Assembly: GCF_040412085.2 (NCBI RefSeq)
Contig: NZ_CP115920.1
Coordinates: forward strand, 1,984,001-2,048,000
Length of the DNA stretch: 64,000 nt
Reading direction: 5' to 3'
Source of the DNA: Vibrio sp. CB1-14
GTDB taxonomy: Bacteria > Pseudomonadota > Gammaproteobacteria > Enterobacterales > Vibrionaceae
The translations under genes and the position numbers were made by a program. Position 1 is the stretch's first letter; every line of letters begins with the position of its first letter. A model generated the notes under the pieces. It did not search any database. It saw only the letters and a list, made by a program, of their open reading frames with translations, and was not told the DNA's origin. Shown piece after piece: positions 26,108 to 35,795 of this stretch.

Positions 26108-27439
26108 TTAGAAGTGATATTGCAGGTAAACCGTGCTGTAGTTACTACCGCCTTTGATACGACCAAACTGAGAAGACGCTTCAAAGATAGCACTGCGGTG
26201 GTGTAGAGAATAACCTAACCACAAATCTTCAAGCTCTGGCTTGCGAATTAAAGAACCAATGCTGAGATCGTAAGAGATATCGATATAGTTCATTAGATGA
26301 CTCGCACGCTTCTCTTTCTTATCCATCTCTTGCTGCTCGATATGAGTAATGTTGTCGATGTACGACAGACCGTTACCCACACCTAAGCGCATTTTAATTG
26401 GCCATTCAATCGTGTAGTACGCCTTAATCAGAGTGACAAACTCTGTTGCACCGTTCTGCACTTCTGAGCTCCAGTGATGTGCGATACCTGGGCTTAGATA
26501 GATGTCCAGTGGTAAACCAAACAACTCGTCTGTCAAAGGATGACCATAGAACACCGATGATACTTGGTTGTTATAAGGGTCACGTTTGCCATTAAAGGTC
26601 AGGATGTCACCCATGTCTGATGGCGACGCCCAACCATGAGCAACTCGAACATAAGGCTTAGTGCTGATGTCGCGGCTTACTTGTTTCGCTTTAGAGGTAC
26701 TCTTTTTCTTCTCATTGAAGAAGCCAACACCCACGAACACTTCACCTTCAAAGCGCTCTTTGATGACTGATGAGTGATACGCTTGGTTATCCAACATACG
26801 AATATTAGTAGAGCCCAACAAGTACAAGTTAGATGTAACGTGATAACGAGCATCCACACCCATAGCGTAATCCACGCCACCGCCTAGGTTATCAACCGTG
26901 TCACGGTAAGTACCGTAGTATTGCGTATTAAAATCCGCATCTTTAAAACGCAGTGTTACGTTAGGACGAACTTCTAAGTCGCCATAATCTAACAAACCTT
27001 GAAGTCTAAAGTTGGCGTGAAATCGGTCTTCTCCATCCGTCATCAACTCAGCATCATAGTGCCAAACTGGATCAAAGTTATAACGCATTTGCAAACCGTA
27101 GTCTGCTGTGTCACCACCCACTGCGTTTTGTTCATCTGCGGGTATGTCGATATGTCGCATACGTGTGATCGCATTGAACTCTAATTGTTTATCATCCGTT
27201 TTATAGAGGTGGGCACCTGCCATGGTACCGTCAAGAAAGACATAGTCGTTCTTAAAGAACATCATCGGAATAAAGGTGCTAACAGTGGTGTCGCCCCCTT
27301 TTGTATCAAAAGGAACGTTGGCTGTACGCCACATTGCTGCAATACCCCATTCCGCTTCTTGCGCTTGCGATTCGGCTTGAACAACAGGGGATGTGATCAA
27401 TGCTGCCGTAATCGCTAACGCGAGATTTTTCTTAATCAT
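26108..27439 (-). CDS. Large outer-membrane beta-barrel protein with MipA/OmpV- or PagL-like C-terminus
   Basis: A 443-residue barrel. The signal peptide is MIKKNLALAITAALITSPVV followed by QAES, so I start at the ATG (27439) rather than the TTG six codons upstream. The mature chain is full of alternating strands (YGLQMRYNFDPVWHYDAEL, then GVDARYHVTSNLYLLGS) and ends in the aromatic VYLQYHF. The C-terminal third reads GYSLHHRSAIFE and GGSNYSTVYLQYHF, which recalls the MipA/OmpV family and the lipid A deacylase PagL (HHS-type motif), but the match is not decisive. I would call it a barrel of unknown role. Confidence 0.7.
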   Translation of the reverse strand: MIKKNLALAITAALITSPVVQAESQAQEAEWGIAAMWRTANVPFDTKGGDTTVSTFIPMMFFKNDYVFLDGTMAGAHLYKTDDKQLEFNAITRMRHIDIPADEQNAVGGDTADYGLQMRYNFDPVWHYDAELMTDGEDRFHANFRLQGLLDYGDLEVRPNVTLRFKDADFNTQYYGTYRDTVDNLGGGVDYAMGVDARYHVTSNLYLLGSTNIRMLDNQAYHSSVIKERFEGEVFVGVGFFNEKKKSTSKAKQVSRDISTKPYVRVAHGWASPSDMGDILTFNGKRDPYNNQVSSVFYGHPLTDELFGLPLDIYLSPGIAHHWSSEVQNGATEFVTLIKAYYTIEWPIKMRLGVGNGLSYIDNITHIEQQEMDKKEKRASHLMNYIDISYDLSIGSLIRKPELEDLWLGYSLHHRSAIFEASSQFGRIKGGSNYSTVYLQYHF

Positions 27440-27713
27440 GTCTTGCAGTTTCTCCAACTGGAATAGTTATCAATCAGTAAATCGAATTAAGGGTACGTAT
27501 ATTGGCTAACTAATCACTCAGTATGTCTGGCTTCGTTGTAAAGTCTCTGCCAGTTTTTTTACTACTGTGCCGACCAACGCTATCTCTAAAGTGAAGAGTT
27601 GTTATATTATGTTGTTATTACACTTAATGTGTCACTAAACTGTGATTATTGAATATAGACTAATAAATAACCAACAGTTATCAAAGGCATAGTTTCCACT
27701 ATTTAGACCTATC

Positions 27714-28088
27714 GTGAAAGTAGAAAAATTAAAAAATATCCTCAATAATTTACCAAAAGACCAAAATATTCAAATTGTCACCGGAGAGAAGTGGCTTCCT
27801 GAGCAATTGGTCAGTACTGAGCTCGATAACAATCTGTTATTTCTAGAGTTTGATAACGCCCCTGATGAAGGGGAACAAGCGATTGAAGCGCGTGGGTTCG
27901 TTGAGCACGAAGTAGAATTGCTTCGCCAGCGTCTCGGTCAAATCGTTGAACAAAGTGACGACCCGTCTCAATTATTAGACGCACTCACAGGATTTTTTGT
28001 TGTCGGGCACGAAGCGACAAGCGCGGAGTTCATTGAAATGCTAGAGCAGATGCAGCCGAATGACGATACCCTAGTTCATAGCGCCTGA
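27714..28088 (+). CDS. Cytosolic hypothetical protein, acidic
   Basis: A 124-residue protein beginning with a GTG (VKVEKLKNILNNLPKDQNIQ). It is acidic and helical (EHEVELLRQRLGQIVEQ), has no membrane segment, and ends with EMLEQMQPNDDTLVHSA. I do not recognise the family. No clear ribosome site precedes the GTG, and there is no alternative ATG near the beginning of the frame. It is followed after 30 bases by the frameshifted PhoD-like gene in the same direction. Confidence 0.55.
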   Translation: MKVEKLKNILNNLPKDQNIQIVTGEKWLPEQLVSTELDNNLLFLEFDNAPDEGEQAIEARGFVEHEVELLRQRLGQIVEQSDDPSQLLDALTGFFVVGHEATSAEFIEMLEQMQPNDDTLVHSA

Positions 28089-28118
28089 TGACATTATTGA
28101 AAAGGTGATTAGATCTGT

Positions 28119-30040
28119 ATGACGACACTGCCCTCTCTATTAGCCGGTCCGGTTCTACGCCGCACTAACCGAAAAGAATTTACACTATGGTTTGCCACCT
28201 CGGTCGAACCAAGTTCACTTAGGCTTGATCTATGGGCGGAACAATGTCGTTCATATCCGTTTCCTAAAACGCAATGTGTACGGCTCAGTCCGAAACTTTG
28301 GCTGGTCAACTTTACTATCCAGCACCTACTGCCAACCCAAGACCTTATCAGCTACGATATTGTAGAAGCTGAAACCGGGATTTCTGTTCTACCAGAAGAT
28401 ATTCGCTACGCGGAACATCCTCATATCAAGGTACAGCTCACCGATACTGCTGACCATATCTTGCATGGCTCGTGTCGAAACCCGCACCATCAAAGCGCTG
28501 ATAGCTTAGTGATGCTCGACGATCGAGTTAGCTGCGACATCGCAAAAAAACAAGACTCGGACACACCGGATTTACTGCTACTCACTGGTGATCAAATATA
28601 CGCTGACCATATTGCAGGCCCCACCCTAGCAAGTATTCAGAAAGTCATAGAGCTATTAGCACTCCCTAACGAGCTATTCGAGCAAAGTTCGCTTGCGGAT
28701 AGCAGTGCGCTTCACAGTGGCGAAATTGGGCTGTATGACCGCGATAGACTGCTTCCACACTACCAAGATTCAACAAGCCGCCTTAAAAAATTCCTAAATC
28801 AGCAGCAGGCCGCAATCTTCAGCTCGCGTGATTGCGAAAACCACCTGATCAGTTTTTCAGAGTTCATTGCGATGTATCTTCTCAATTGGTCCCCCGAACT
28901 GTGGAAAGCGATAGACTTTGACACTCTAGAGCCTGAAGTTATCGCCGATGAACACATGGAGACATGGAGACATGGACGAAGGAGAAAGAAACCCTTCGAG
29001 ATTTTGTGCAAGGCTTACCTAAAGTAAGACGATTGCTCGCGCACATTCCGACCTACATGATTTTTGACGATCATGATGTGACAGATGACTGGAACTTGAC
29101 GGTGGGATGGGAAAAAGCGGCTTATGAACACCCGTTTTCCAAACAAATCATAGGTAACGCGCTGTTTAGTTACCTACTCTGTCAGGCATGGGGAAATAAT
29201 CCAAAACAGATGGAAGCTGACTGGAGCGGTGAACTCGACGCTTTTTTCTCTGAAGCGACAAGCGACAACTCGAATACATCGTATCTTAACCAAATCCAGC
29301 ACAAAGAGCTTATTACCACACTGTTGCGCTATGAAAATTGGCACTACACGTTGGATTCTCACCCTAAAGTTGTGGTGCTCGATACCAGAACCCGTCGCTG
29401 GCGCTCAGAATCGAAAATGAATAAGCCATCCGGTCTTATGGACTGGGAGGGAATGGTGGAGTTTCAGCAAGAGCTACTAGGACTGGACTCCGTTGTCGTG
29501 GTGTCCCCTGCACCTATGTTTGGCGTCAAGTTCATCGAAACTTTGCAAGCAGCGGCGACGAAGCTCGGTAACCCACTTATCATCGATGCAGAGAACTGGA
29601 TGGCGCACCCAGGAAGCGCCAATACATTGCTATCAATTTTTACCCACAGCAAAACACCTGAGAACTTCGTCATTCTCTCCGGCGATGTTCACTATTCGTT
29701 TGTCTATGACGTGAAGCTGCGATTCAAACAGAGTGATTCGCATATCTATCAAATCACCTGCAGTGGCATAAAAAACGAGTTTCCAGAGCCTTTACTCACC
29801 GTATGCGATTGGCTCGATAAGTGGCTGTACACACCTCGTTCACCACTCAACTGGTTTACCAAACGTAAACGCCTTAAAGTGTTTAAGCGAAAACCACAAC
29901 CGAGCGAGCACAATCGATTAGTCAATCGAAGTGGTATCGGCCTGGTTAAACTCGACCCTTTTGGCAAGCCCGCTCACATTTCCGTGCTCCACGGTGACGG
30001 CAGTCAAACAGAGTTTCCTGAAACTTATTCTGAAGACTAA
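28119..30040 (+). pseudogene. PhoD-like metallophosphatase/phosphodiesterase, split by a frameshift
   Basis: Two frames cover this gene: 28119-29027 (302 residues) and 28964-30040. Joined they give about 637 residues of the alkaline phosphatase D/PhoD-like metallophosphatase type. The N half has HGSCRNPHH and LLLTGDQIYADH, the C half IFDDHDVTDDWNLT and VILSGDVHYSF, so the active-site ligands are split between the halves. The break falls in a tandem repeat of ACATGGAG at 28954-28976. Removing one 8-base unit restores a continuous reading ADEHMETWTKEKETL. The gene is therefore disrupted in this sequence by a repeat expansion: a pseudogene, a phase-variable switch or a sequencing error. Confidence 0.85.
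28954..28976. repeat. 8-bp tandem repeat causing the frameshift
   Basis: ACATGGAG at 28954-28961, repeated at 28962-28969, then a partial third copy ACATGGA at 28970-28976. Two and seven-eighths copies leave the PhoD-like gene out of frame; one copy fewer puts it back in frame. Confidence 0.9.
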
Positions 30041-30177
30041 ACTCTAAATACTTATCACTTTGCTTATGATCCAACTTGTGATCCGTAGTTGCGGTCACCA
30101 TGTAATTACTGAAGTGACTACACTCATTTAGTGAATTGAAGTCATTATCGTCATTCAGCCAATAGTCAGGTACGCCT

Positions 30178-30624
30178 ATGTTTAATGCCATCACCTCTCT
30201 TTTCAAACAGCTTATCGAAGGAGACGATCTGTCTAAAACGCACGGTGTCAGCCCAAACTTAGCCATTGCATCACTGCTTTGTGAAGTGTCAAAAGCAGAT
30301 TACCAAGTCGATGAAGAGGAAGAAGCTGCTAAACGTCAGCTAGTGGTTCGTTTACTTGGAATAGAAGACAGCGAAGCTGAGGGGCTTCTCACACAAGCGA
30401 CCGAGCAGACACAAAACTCGGCGTCGCTTTATGATTTTACGTCTAGCTTGCGCGAACTTGGCCAGGAAAAACGCTTCGAGCTTATCAAAGCGATGTGGGA
30501 AGTGGCCAACGCCGATGGGGTTATCGACCCGTTGGAGGATGCCGTAATCCGAAAAGTCGCAGAGCTTCTCTATGTTGACCACAGTGAGTTCATTAGAGCC
30601 AAAATTCAAGTGATCAACAAGTAA
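30178..30624 (+). CDS. TerB-domain protein
   Basis: A 148-residue all-helical cytoplasmic protein of the TerB (tellurite resistance-associated) type. Typical features: IASLLCEVSKADYQVDEEEE, then ELIKAMWEVANADGVIDPLE and RKVAELLYVDHSEF, the double acidic calcium-binding-like helices of the fold. The function of stand-alone members is unknown. It is read from an ATG preceded by AGGT and sits 137 bases after the PhoD-like gene. Confidence 0.85.
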   Translation: MFNAITSLFKQLIEGDDLSKTHGVSPNLAIASLLCEVSKADYQVDEEEEAAKRQLVVRLLGIEDSEAEGLLTQATEQTQNSASLYDFTSSLRELGQEKRFELIKAMWEVANADGVIDPLEDAVIRKVAELLYVDHSEFIRAKIQVINK

Positions 30625-30651
30625 CCAATAAAACTGAAGCCCGCAACAAAA

Positions 30652-30679
30652 AGCCCCAAGATGAAGCATCTTTGGGGCT
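30652..30679 (-). terminator. Intrinsic terminator for the exonuclease gene
   Basis: AGCCCCAAGATG and CATCTTTGGGGCT form a stem of about twelve pairs with a short AAG loop. On the minus strand it is followed by a T-run (GCTTTTTG), downstream of the exonuclease stop. Confidence 0.8.
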
Positions 30680-30716
30680 AAAAATCTGGGCTCTATAGGC
30701 ACGACTTTACAGCAGC

Positions 30717-31247
30717 TTACAGCATAGTGAGAGCAAGTTTTGCCAAGTTGTATGCATCAACAAAACCTGAGTGCTGTCGCCCTTCCCACTCAATCCCCTT
30801 CTGCTCTTGTGCAGCTTTGTGGCCGATACGTTTGTCCTTCAAGCGATTTTGAATACGGTACAACGTGGCTAGATTGACGAACTCATTGAAAGGCATGTCT
30901 ATACCTTTAGACTCACATTCAAGCCTCAAGATTTCGTCATCACGCCCCCAAGAAGCGTAAATCTTATTGGTTCCACCGAAGTTCTTCACCATCGATTTGA
31001 TAACGGACTCCAACGGGCGACCTTGTTTCTCTACTTTGCGCGGTGTAATACCCGTCAGTTCAGTACAAAATAGTGAAACTTCATCCTGCTCTGGCTTTAC
31101 ATAATACTGAGCTCGCTTAACGACCTCTTGTTTGACCAGATCGATCTCCGCTAAACCCACTTCAATGATTTCACCGGTTGTGCCAACGCCATCGACGTTC
31201 CAGCAGCACATTTCAAGATCAAAGCAAACGACTCGGTTGTAATTCAT
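30717..31247 (-). CDS. DEDDh-type 3'-5' exonuclease (ERI-1/KapD-like)
   Basis: A 176-residue nuclease of the DnaQ-like fold. Exo I carries CFDLEMCCW (D10, E12), further acids lie in ASWGRDDEILRLE, and the DEDDh histidine-aspartate pair is in QHSGFVDAYNLAKL near the C-terminus. The frame is open to a GTG at 31274, but the ATG at 31247 brings the Exo I motif to the N-terminus as in relatives. It degrades RNA or DNA from 3' ends; the target is not known. Isolated gene between two convergent or unrelated ones. Confidence 0.83.
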   Translation of the reverse strand: MNYNRVVCFDLEMCCWNVDGVGTTGEIIEVGLAEIDLVKQEVVKRAQYYVKPEQDEVSLFCTELTGITPRKVEKQGRPLESVIKSMVKNFGGTNKIYASWGRDDEILRLECESKGIDMPFNEFVNLATLYRIQNRLKDKRIGHKAAQEQKGIEWEGRQHSGFVDAYNLAKLALTML

Positions 31248-31335
31248 AGCGACACAGTAAACAGTTATTAACACGGCGAAATTGTAGCGTATTCAAATCA
31301 AAAGCTCGACCATCGATCTACTGATTGCTCTTTAT

Positions 31336-32871
31336 TCAAGCAACATTCGCTCTATTTCGTCCGTTGGCCTTACTAATGTACAACTGCTCATCCGCACGAT
31401 TGATAAGCTGCTCTATTGTCTCACCACGATATACTGCCGCGCCTACACTCAGCGAACATCTGAAATTGGAGTCAATAGCATCCCAACTCAAGGTTGCGAT
31501 TTCCATACACATTCGAGTCAGATAGTGATGCAGTGTCCCGTAGTCAATACATCGACTTATTAGGGCAAACTCATCCCCCCCTAGACGGAACAGCATGTCA
31601 TCAGGGTACATCTGCTCTTTAATGTAAACCGCTACCTGCATTAAGATTTCATCACCCACCACATGGCCATATTGATCGTTGATACGTTTGAAATTATCGA
31701 CATCAATAATCACCAGGGAAAAAGGCTTGTGACAAGATATATGATATTCAGTCAATCGGTTAAATGCCCGGCGATTGTAGACTTCGGTAAGAGGATCTCG
31801 CTCAACTAAATATTGTAGATCTTTCGTTCGACGATTCACGATAACGGTGAGCCTACGCTGTTCACGGAGCATCAGGTATACGACATACGAAAGAAGAACT
31901 GAAATGAGCAGCCCGCCAGTACCAACGAAGAACAAAATTAGCTTGTCGGTTTTCGAAATCACAGCGTCGTGTTTAAATTCAATTTTCCACTGTCTGTCGT
32001 AAAGATCGATAACAATGTCTTTTGTTGGGGTATCCAGTAAACGCCACTGCTCGTTCTGATACAAGATAGGGTCATCTTCTGCATCAAAACCTAGGTCAAC
32101 CACCCGTACACCAATATCTTTGCCAATCGAGGTTCTAGAAACGATTTGTTTGAAATAGGCAGTAATACGGATAACCCCTATGACAACACCTCGAAGCGAA
32201 TCTGTGCCTGCTTCAAATACCGGCACGTAAACCAGCATGCCTTGTTTTGGAATTGAGCGGTCAAAGCCATCTTGCAATAAGCGAATCTTATCTGAGAGGC
32301 TTGGCTCGCCAGTCACACGAGTGTTGCGAATCACTCTTCGAACTCTTTCACGAGATGAGTAGTAACCCAAAGCTCGTAAATTGCCCTCGTTCACAGGGTA
32401 AATGTCACTCGCGACGAACATCGGCTCATCATCAGTGAGGATGTAGCCCTCAACGCGAGGTTTATCTTTAGGTACCGTGTAAATTTGATAGCTCGGAAAG
32501 CGCTCTCTCACTCGCGCAGTATGAGTATCATATTGCTCGGGATAGACTTTTTTCATCCACTGCATTGCAATCAAGCTTTGCGAACCATCGACCAAAGGTG
32601 CGGCAAAACTAGCAAAGTTATCCCATGCCGAAGGCTGGGTCGCGTGATAAAAACTCGCCCCCGCGCCGATAAAACTAATATCAAGCATCACCAGTTCTTT
32701 GATGTTTTCCGCTTGATTATCAGTTAAGAACTCAAAGTTTGACTCGGCAAGCTGTTGTTGCCCTCGATACACGATGTGAGTGATAAATATTGTAAGAATT
32801 AACCCTATTATTAAAACCAGTGCCGCATAGCGTTTAACGCCACGGTCTTCTTTCTTTAAGCCTGCAACCAT
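31336..32871 (-). CDS. CHASE-domain diguanylate cyclase
   Basis: An inner-membrane protein that makes cyclic di-GMP. Two membrane helices (YAALVLIIGLILTIFITHI near the start and ILFFVGTGGLLISVLLSYVV) flank a periplasmic CHASE-type sensor of about 280 residues. The cytoplasmic GGDEF domain begins at RDPLTEVYNRRAFNRL, has IIDVDNFKRINDQYGHVVGD and the intact active loop RLGGDEFA. The inhibitory RxxD site expected just upstream is not there (the position reads YPDD). I start at the ATG at 32871, preceded by AGGA six bases away; an ATG at 32910 without a ribosome site gives 13 more residues. Stand-alone gene. Confidence 0.88.
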   Translation of the reverse strand: MVAGLKKEDRGVKRYAALVLIIGLILTIFITHIVYRGQQQLAESNFEFLTDNQAENIKELVMLDISFIGAGASFYHATQPSAWDNFASFAAPLVDGSQSLIAMQWMKKVYPEQYDTHTARVRERFPSYQIYTVPKDKPRVEGYILTDDEPMFVASDIYPVNEGNLRALGYYSSRERVRRVIRNTRVTGEPSLSDKIRLLQDGFDRSIPKQGMLVYVPVFEAGTDSLRGVVIGVIRITAYFKQIVSRTSIGKDIGVRVVDLGFDAEDDPILYQNEQWRLLDTPTKDIVIDLYDRQWKIEFKHDAVISKTDKLILFFVGTGGLLISVLLSYVVYLMLREQRRLTVIVNRRTKDLQYLVERDPLTEVYNRRAFNRLTEYHISCHKPFSLVIIDVDNFKRINDQYGHVVGDEILMQVAVYIKEQMYPDDMLFRLGGDEFALISRCIDYGTLHHYLTRMCMEIATLSWDAIDSNFRCSLSVGAAVYRGETIEQLINRADEQLYISKANGRNRANVA

Positions 32872-33194
32872 TTTTTGTCCTGACTGACTAATTATTGTCA
32901 GTTTTCTCATTTATGATACTTATATCCAACTGACGTATCATATGTATTGCTACTTTATTATTTTAGTGATAGCCCAAACGATTCTACACACCCATCGATT
33001 TCCAAGAAGTTGATGCGTTGATTTATAAAACACAGATCACTATATTTCAGAAAAACATCATTATCTGCTGATTTAACGTCCAAAAAACTCACTTTGTAAT
33101 GACAAATCTGCGAAAGCGTCGCGCTAAGAGCCTTGATTATGCTAGACTTCGCCCCAAAATTAATGACTAACGACTGACACATAGAGAACCCCCT

Positions 33195-33827
33195 ATGAAC
33201 TTCGATCTAAATGCTATCCCACAGACTTTCGATATGCTGCACGCAGGCCTCGCTGCCTCAAGCGTTTTACTACTCGCGATCGCCGTTTCTCGTAAGAGCA
33301 AAGTTGTCGAGAAAGTAGTAGAAAAACCAGTTGAAAAGATTGTCGAAGTTGAAAAGCCAGTAGAAAAAATCGTAGAAGTTGAAAAAGTAGTTGAAGTAGA
33401 AAAAGTAGTTGAGAAGGTTGTGGAAGTTGAGTCGAAGCTAGCAACAGCCTCTACCGATTCTGCAATGCAATTGCTATCACTCATGCAGCAAGAAGCGCGC
33501 ATGGTCGACTTCCTACAAGAAGATCTCACATCATTCTCAGACGAAGAAGTTGGCGCTGCTGCACGTGTTGTTCACTCAGGCGGTAAAAAAGTCATCACTG
33601 AATACTTTGAGCTTTCTCCTATCCGTAATGAAGAAGAAGAGACCCGTATTTCAATCGAAGAAGGCTTTGACTCACAAGCTATTCGCCTAACAGGTAATGT
33701 AACTGGCAACGCGCCATTTAACGGTACTCTTGTTCACAAAGGCTGGAAAGCAGATAAAGTGACCCTTCCAAAACTGTCTGAGAACTACAACGCATCAATC
33801 ATCGCACCGGCAGAGGTAGAGCTATAA
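33195..33827 (+). CDS. DUF2760 protein with repetitive coiled coil, Hsp70 operon
   Basis: A 210-residue protein. A short hydrophobic stretch (LHAGLAASSVLLLAIAVS) lies at residues 14-31, then a highly repetitive segment built from KVVEKVVEKPVEK and IVEVEK units (about residues 36-80), then the globular DUF2760 domain: ALSLMQQEAR-like helix QLLSLMQQEARMVDFLQED, GAAARVVHSGGKKVITEYF, and VTGNAPFNGTLVHKGW. The likely topology is a membrane anchor with a coiled coil stalk and a cytosolic head (inference). Its stop overlaps the start of the first Hsp70 gene (TAATG), so the three genes are one unit. Function unknown; a client adaptor for the Hsp70s is the obvious hypothesis. Confidence 0.85.
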   Translation: MNFDLNAIPQTFDMLHAGLAASSVLLLAIAVSRKSKVVEKVVEKPVEKIVEVEKPVEKIVEVEKVVEVEKVVEKVVEVESKLATASTDSAMQLLSLMQQEARMVDFLQEDLTSFSDEEVGAAARVVHSGGKKVITEYFELSPIRNEEEETRISIEEGFDSQAIRLTGNVTGNAPFNGTLVHKGWKADKVTLPKLSENYNASIIAPAEVEL

Positions 33828-35707
33828 TGGAGCCTTCAGTGCACACTCAAGATCAACAGAAATCTCAAGATCAGCAGATTGCTGAATACAGTGTGGGTAT
33901 CGACCTTGGTACCACCCACTGTGTTATGTCGTTTATCGACACTCAAAATGAAGACGCGCAAGTTGAAGTCGTGTCTATTCCACAATTGACGGCACCTGGT
34001 ACCGTAGAGTCATACAAACAACTTGGCTCTTTTTTGTATCAGCCACACGAACATGAAATGGGTCAAGGCTCTCGCACTCTTCCTTGGACGAGTGAACCGA
34101 AAGCGCTAGTTGGTGCTGTGGCTCGTAACCTAGGCTCAAAGACACCCATTCGCCTAGTGGCAAGTGCCAAGTCTTGGCTATGCCACGGCGGCGTTAACCG
34201 TCGTGACAGCTTCCTACCACAAGGCAGCCCAGAAGAGGTCAGCAAAGTCTCCCCGCTTCGTGCAACTGAGCTGTACCTTGAGCACTTAAAAGATGCTTGG
34301 AACCACATGCACCCAGAGCATAGCCTGGAGCAACAGGATGTGACCATCACGGTACCGGCCTCTTTTGACCCAGCTGCACGCGACCTTACTGCAGAAGCAG
34401 CACGCAACGTCGGTCTTGCCCATTTGACTCTATTGGAAGAACCGCAGGCAGCACTTTACAGCTGGATTGACAACAGTGATGACAAATGGCGCGACGAAGT
34501 TAACGTCGGCGACGTCGTTCTCGTGGTCGATGTGGGCGGAGGTACGACCGACCTTTCATTGGTTGCAGTGACAGAGCAAGATGGCAATCTTAATCTAGAG
34601 CGTGTTGCTGTTGGTGAGCATATCCTTCTTGGCGGCGACAACATGGATCTTGCCCTTGCCTACCGTTTAAAGATGAAGCTCGCACAAGATGGCAAAGAGC
34701 TTCAGCCTTGGCAAGTTCAAGCGATGACACACGCTTGTCGTGACGCCAAAGAAGCGCTGCTTAACGATGCTGAACTCCAATCGGTACCAATCGTCGTTCC
34801 AAGCCGTGGTTCAAAACTGTTGGGAGCAACGCTAAAAACTGAACTCACTCAGCAAGAAGTTCAACAGACACTTGTTGATGGCTTCTTCCCACAAGTTGCA
34901 GTCAATGAGCACCCAGTACAACGTGCTCGCGGCGCTCTGACTCAAATGGGTCTGCCTTACGCGCAAGACGCTGCAATTACACGCCACATCGCCGCGTTTT
35001 TGAGCCGTCAAAGCAGCGCAGCAGACAACGCATTTTCTGGCATGCCAGGCATGGAAGCGCCTGCCGAGTTTATTAAGCCGACAGCACTACTATTTAACGG
35101 TGGTGTACTTAAATCGAAGCTACTTTCTGAACGACTGTTCAACACCATCAATGCATGGTTAGAAACAGCGAATGCTGACAAAGCAAAAATGCTCTCTGGC
35201 CTTGACCTTGACCTTGCTGTTGCCAGTGGCGCAGCCTATTACGGCTGCGTTCGTCGCGGTCAAGGTGTACGTATTCGAGGCGGCATCGCCTCTAGCTACT
35301 ACATCGGAATTGAAAGTGCTATGCCAGCTATTCCAGGCATGGCGCCACCAATGGAAGCGCTATGTGTTGCTCAATTTGGTATGGAAGAAGGCAGCAGTGT
35401 TCAGGTTCCAAGCCAAGAGTTTGGTCTCGTTATCGGTCAGCCAGTGCACTTCCAATTCTTTGGTTCGACTACGCGTCGTGAAGATGAAGCGGGTGTTCAC
35501 CTAGATTACTGGAAACCGGAAGAGCTAGAAGAGCTTCCAGAAATTCAAGTAACACTGCCAGTTTCTGAAGGCCGTAGCATCGGAGACGTTGTGCCAGTTA
35601 CCCTATCATCACGCGTCACAGAACTTGGTACACTTTACCTAGAGGCCATTGCTTCTGACAACGGTCAAAAGTGGCATGTAGAGTTCGACGTTCGCGAAGA
35701 CGTGTAA
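33827..35707 (+). CDS. Hsp70-family protein, DUF2760-associated
   Basis: A 626-residue Hsp70-like ATPase. The phosphate-1 motif is VGIDLGTTHCVMSF, phosphate-2 is VVDVGGGTTDLSLV, and the adenosine motif is LLFNGGVLKS. The chain runs past the ATPase domain into a beta-rich region (about 480-626) that takes the place of the substrate-binding domain, but there is no lid and no EEVD-type end. It diverges strongly from DnaK and from HscA/HscC, so it is a specialised chaperone rather than the housekeeping one. Coupled to DUF2760 and followed, after a terminator, by a longer Hsp70. Client unknown. Confidence 0.9.
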   Translation: MEPSVHTQDQQKSQDQQIAEYSVGIDLGTTHCVMSFIDTQNEDAQVEVVSIPQLTAPGTVESYKQLGSFLYQPHEHEMGQGSRTLPWTSEPKALVGAVARNLGSKTPIRLVASAKSWLCHGGVNRRDSFLPQGSPEEVSKVSPLRATELYLEHLKDAWNHMHPEHSLEQQDVTITVPASFDPAARDLTAEAARNVGLAHLTLLEEPQAALYSWIDNSDDKWRDEVNVGDVVLVVDVGGGTTDLSLVAVTEQDGNLNLERVAVGEHILLGGDNMDLALAYRLKMKLAQDGKELQPWQVQAMTHACRDAKEALLNDAELQSVPIVVPSRGSKLLGATLKTELTQQEVQQTLVDGFFPQVAVNEHPVQRARGALTQMGLPYAQDAAITRHIAAFLSRQSSAADNAFSGMPGMEAPAEFIKPTALLFNGGVLKSKLLSERLFNTINAWLETANADKAKMLSGLDLDLAVASGAAYYGCVRRGQGVRIRGGIASSYYIGIESAMPAIPGMAPPMEALCVAQFGMEEGSSVQVPSQEFGLVIGQPVHFQFFGSTTRREDEAGVHLDYWKPEELEELPEIQVTLPVSEGRSIGDVVPVTLSSRVTELGTLYLEAIASDNGQKWHVEFDVREDV

Positions 35708-35719
35708 TCGCAAAACTAA

Positions 35720-35743
35720 ACGGCACCTCTGGTGCCGTTTTTT
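35720..35743 (+). terminator. Intrinsic terminator between the two Hsp70 genes
   Basis: ACGGCACC and GGTGCCGT pair around TCT and run into TTTTTT. It separates the DUF2760-Hsp70 pair from the second Hsp70 gene, which then has its own promoter or is expressed by read-through. Confidence 0.85.
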
Positions 35744-35795
35744 ATCTCCAGTATCTGCGCTATTAGCTTTATAAGTATTCTAAATGGAGCGTGTT

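Noticed and set aside
32958..33182. 74-codon minus-strand frame upstream of the DUF2760 gene
   Set aside because: It starts 12 bases from the divergent DUF2760 start and has no recognisable domain; its G-rich upstream stretch is simply the complement of the leader of that gene.
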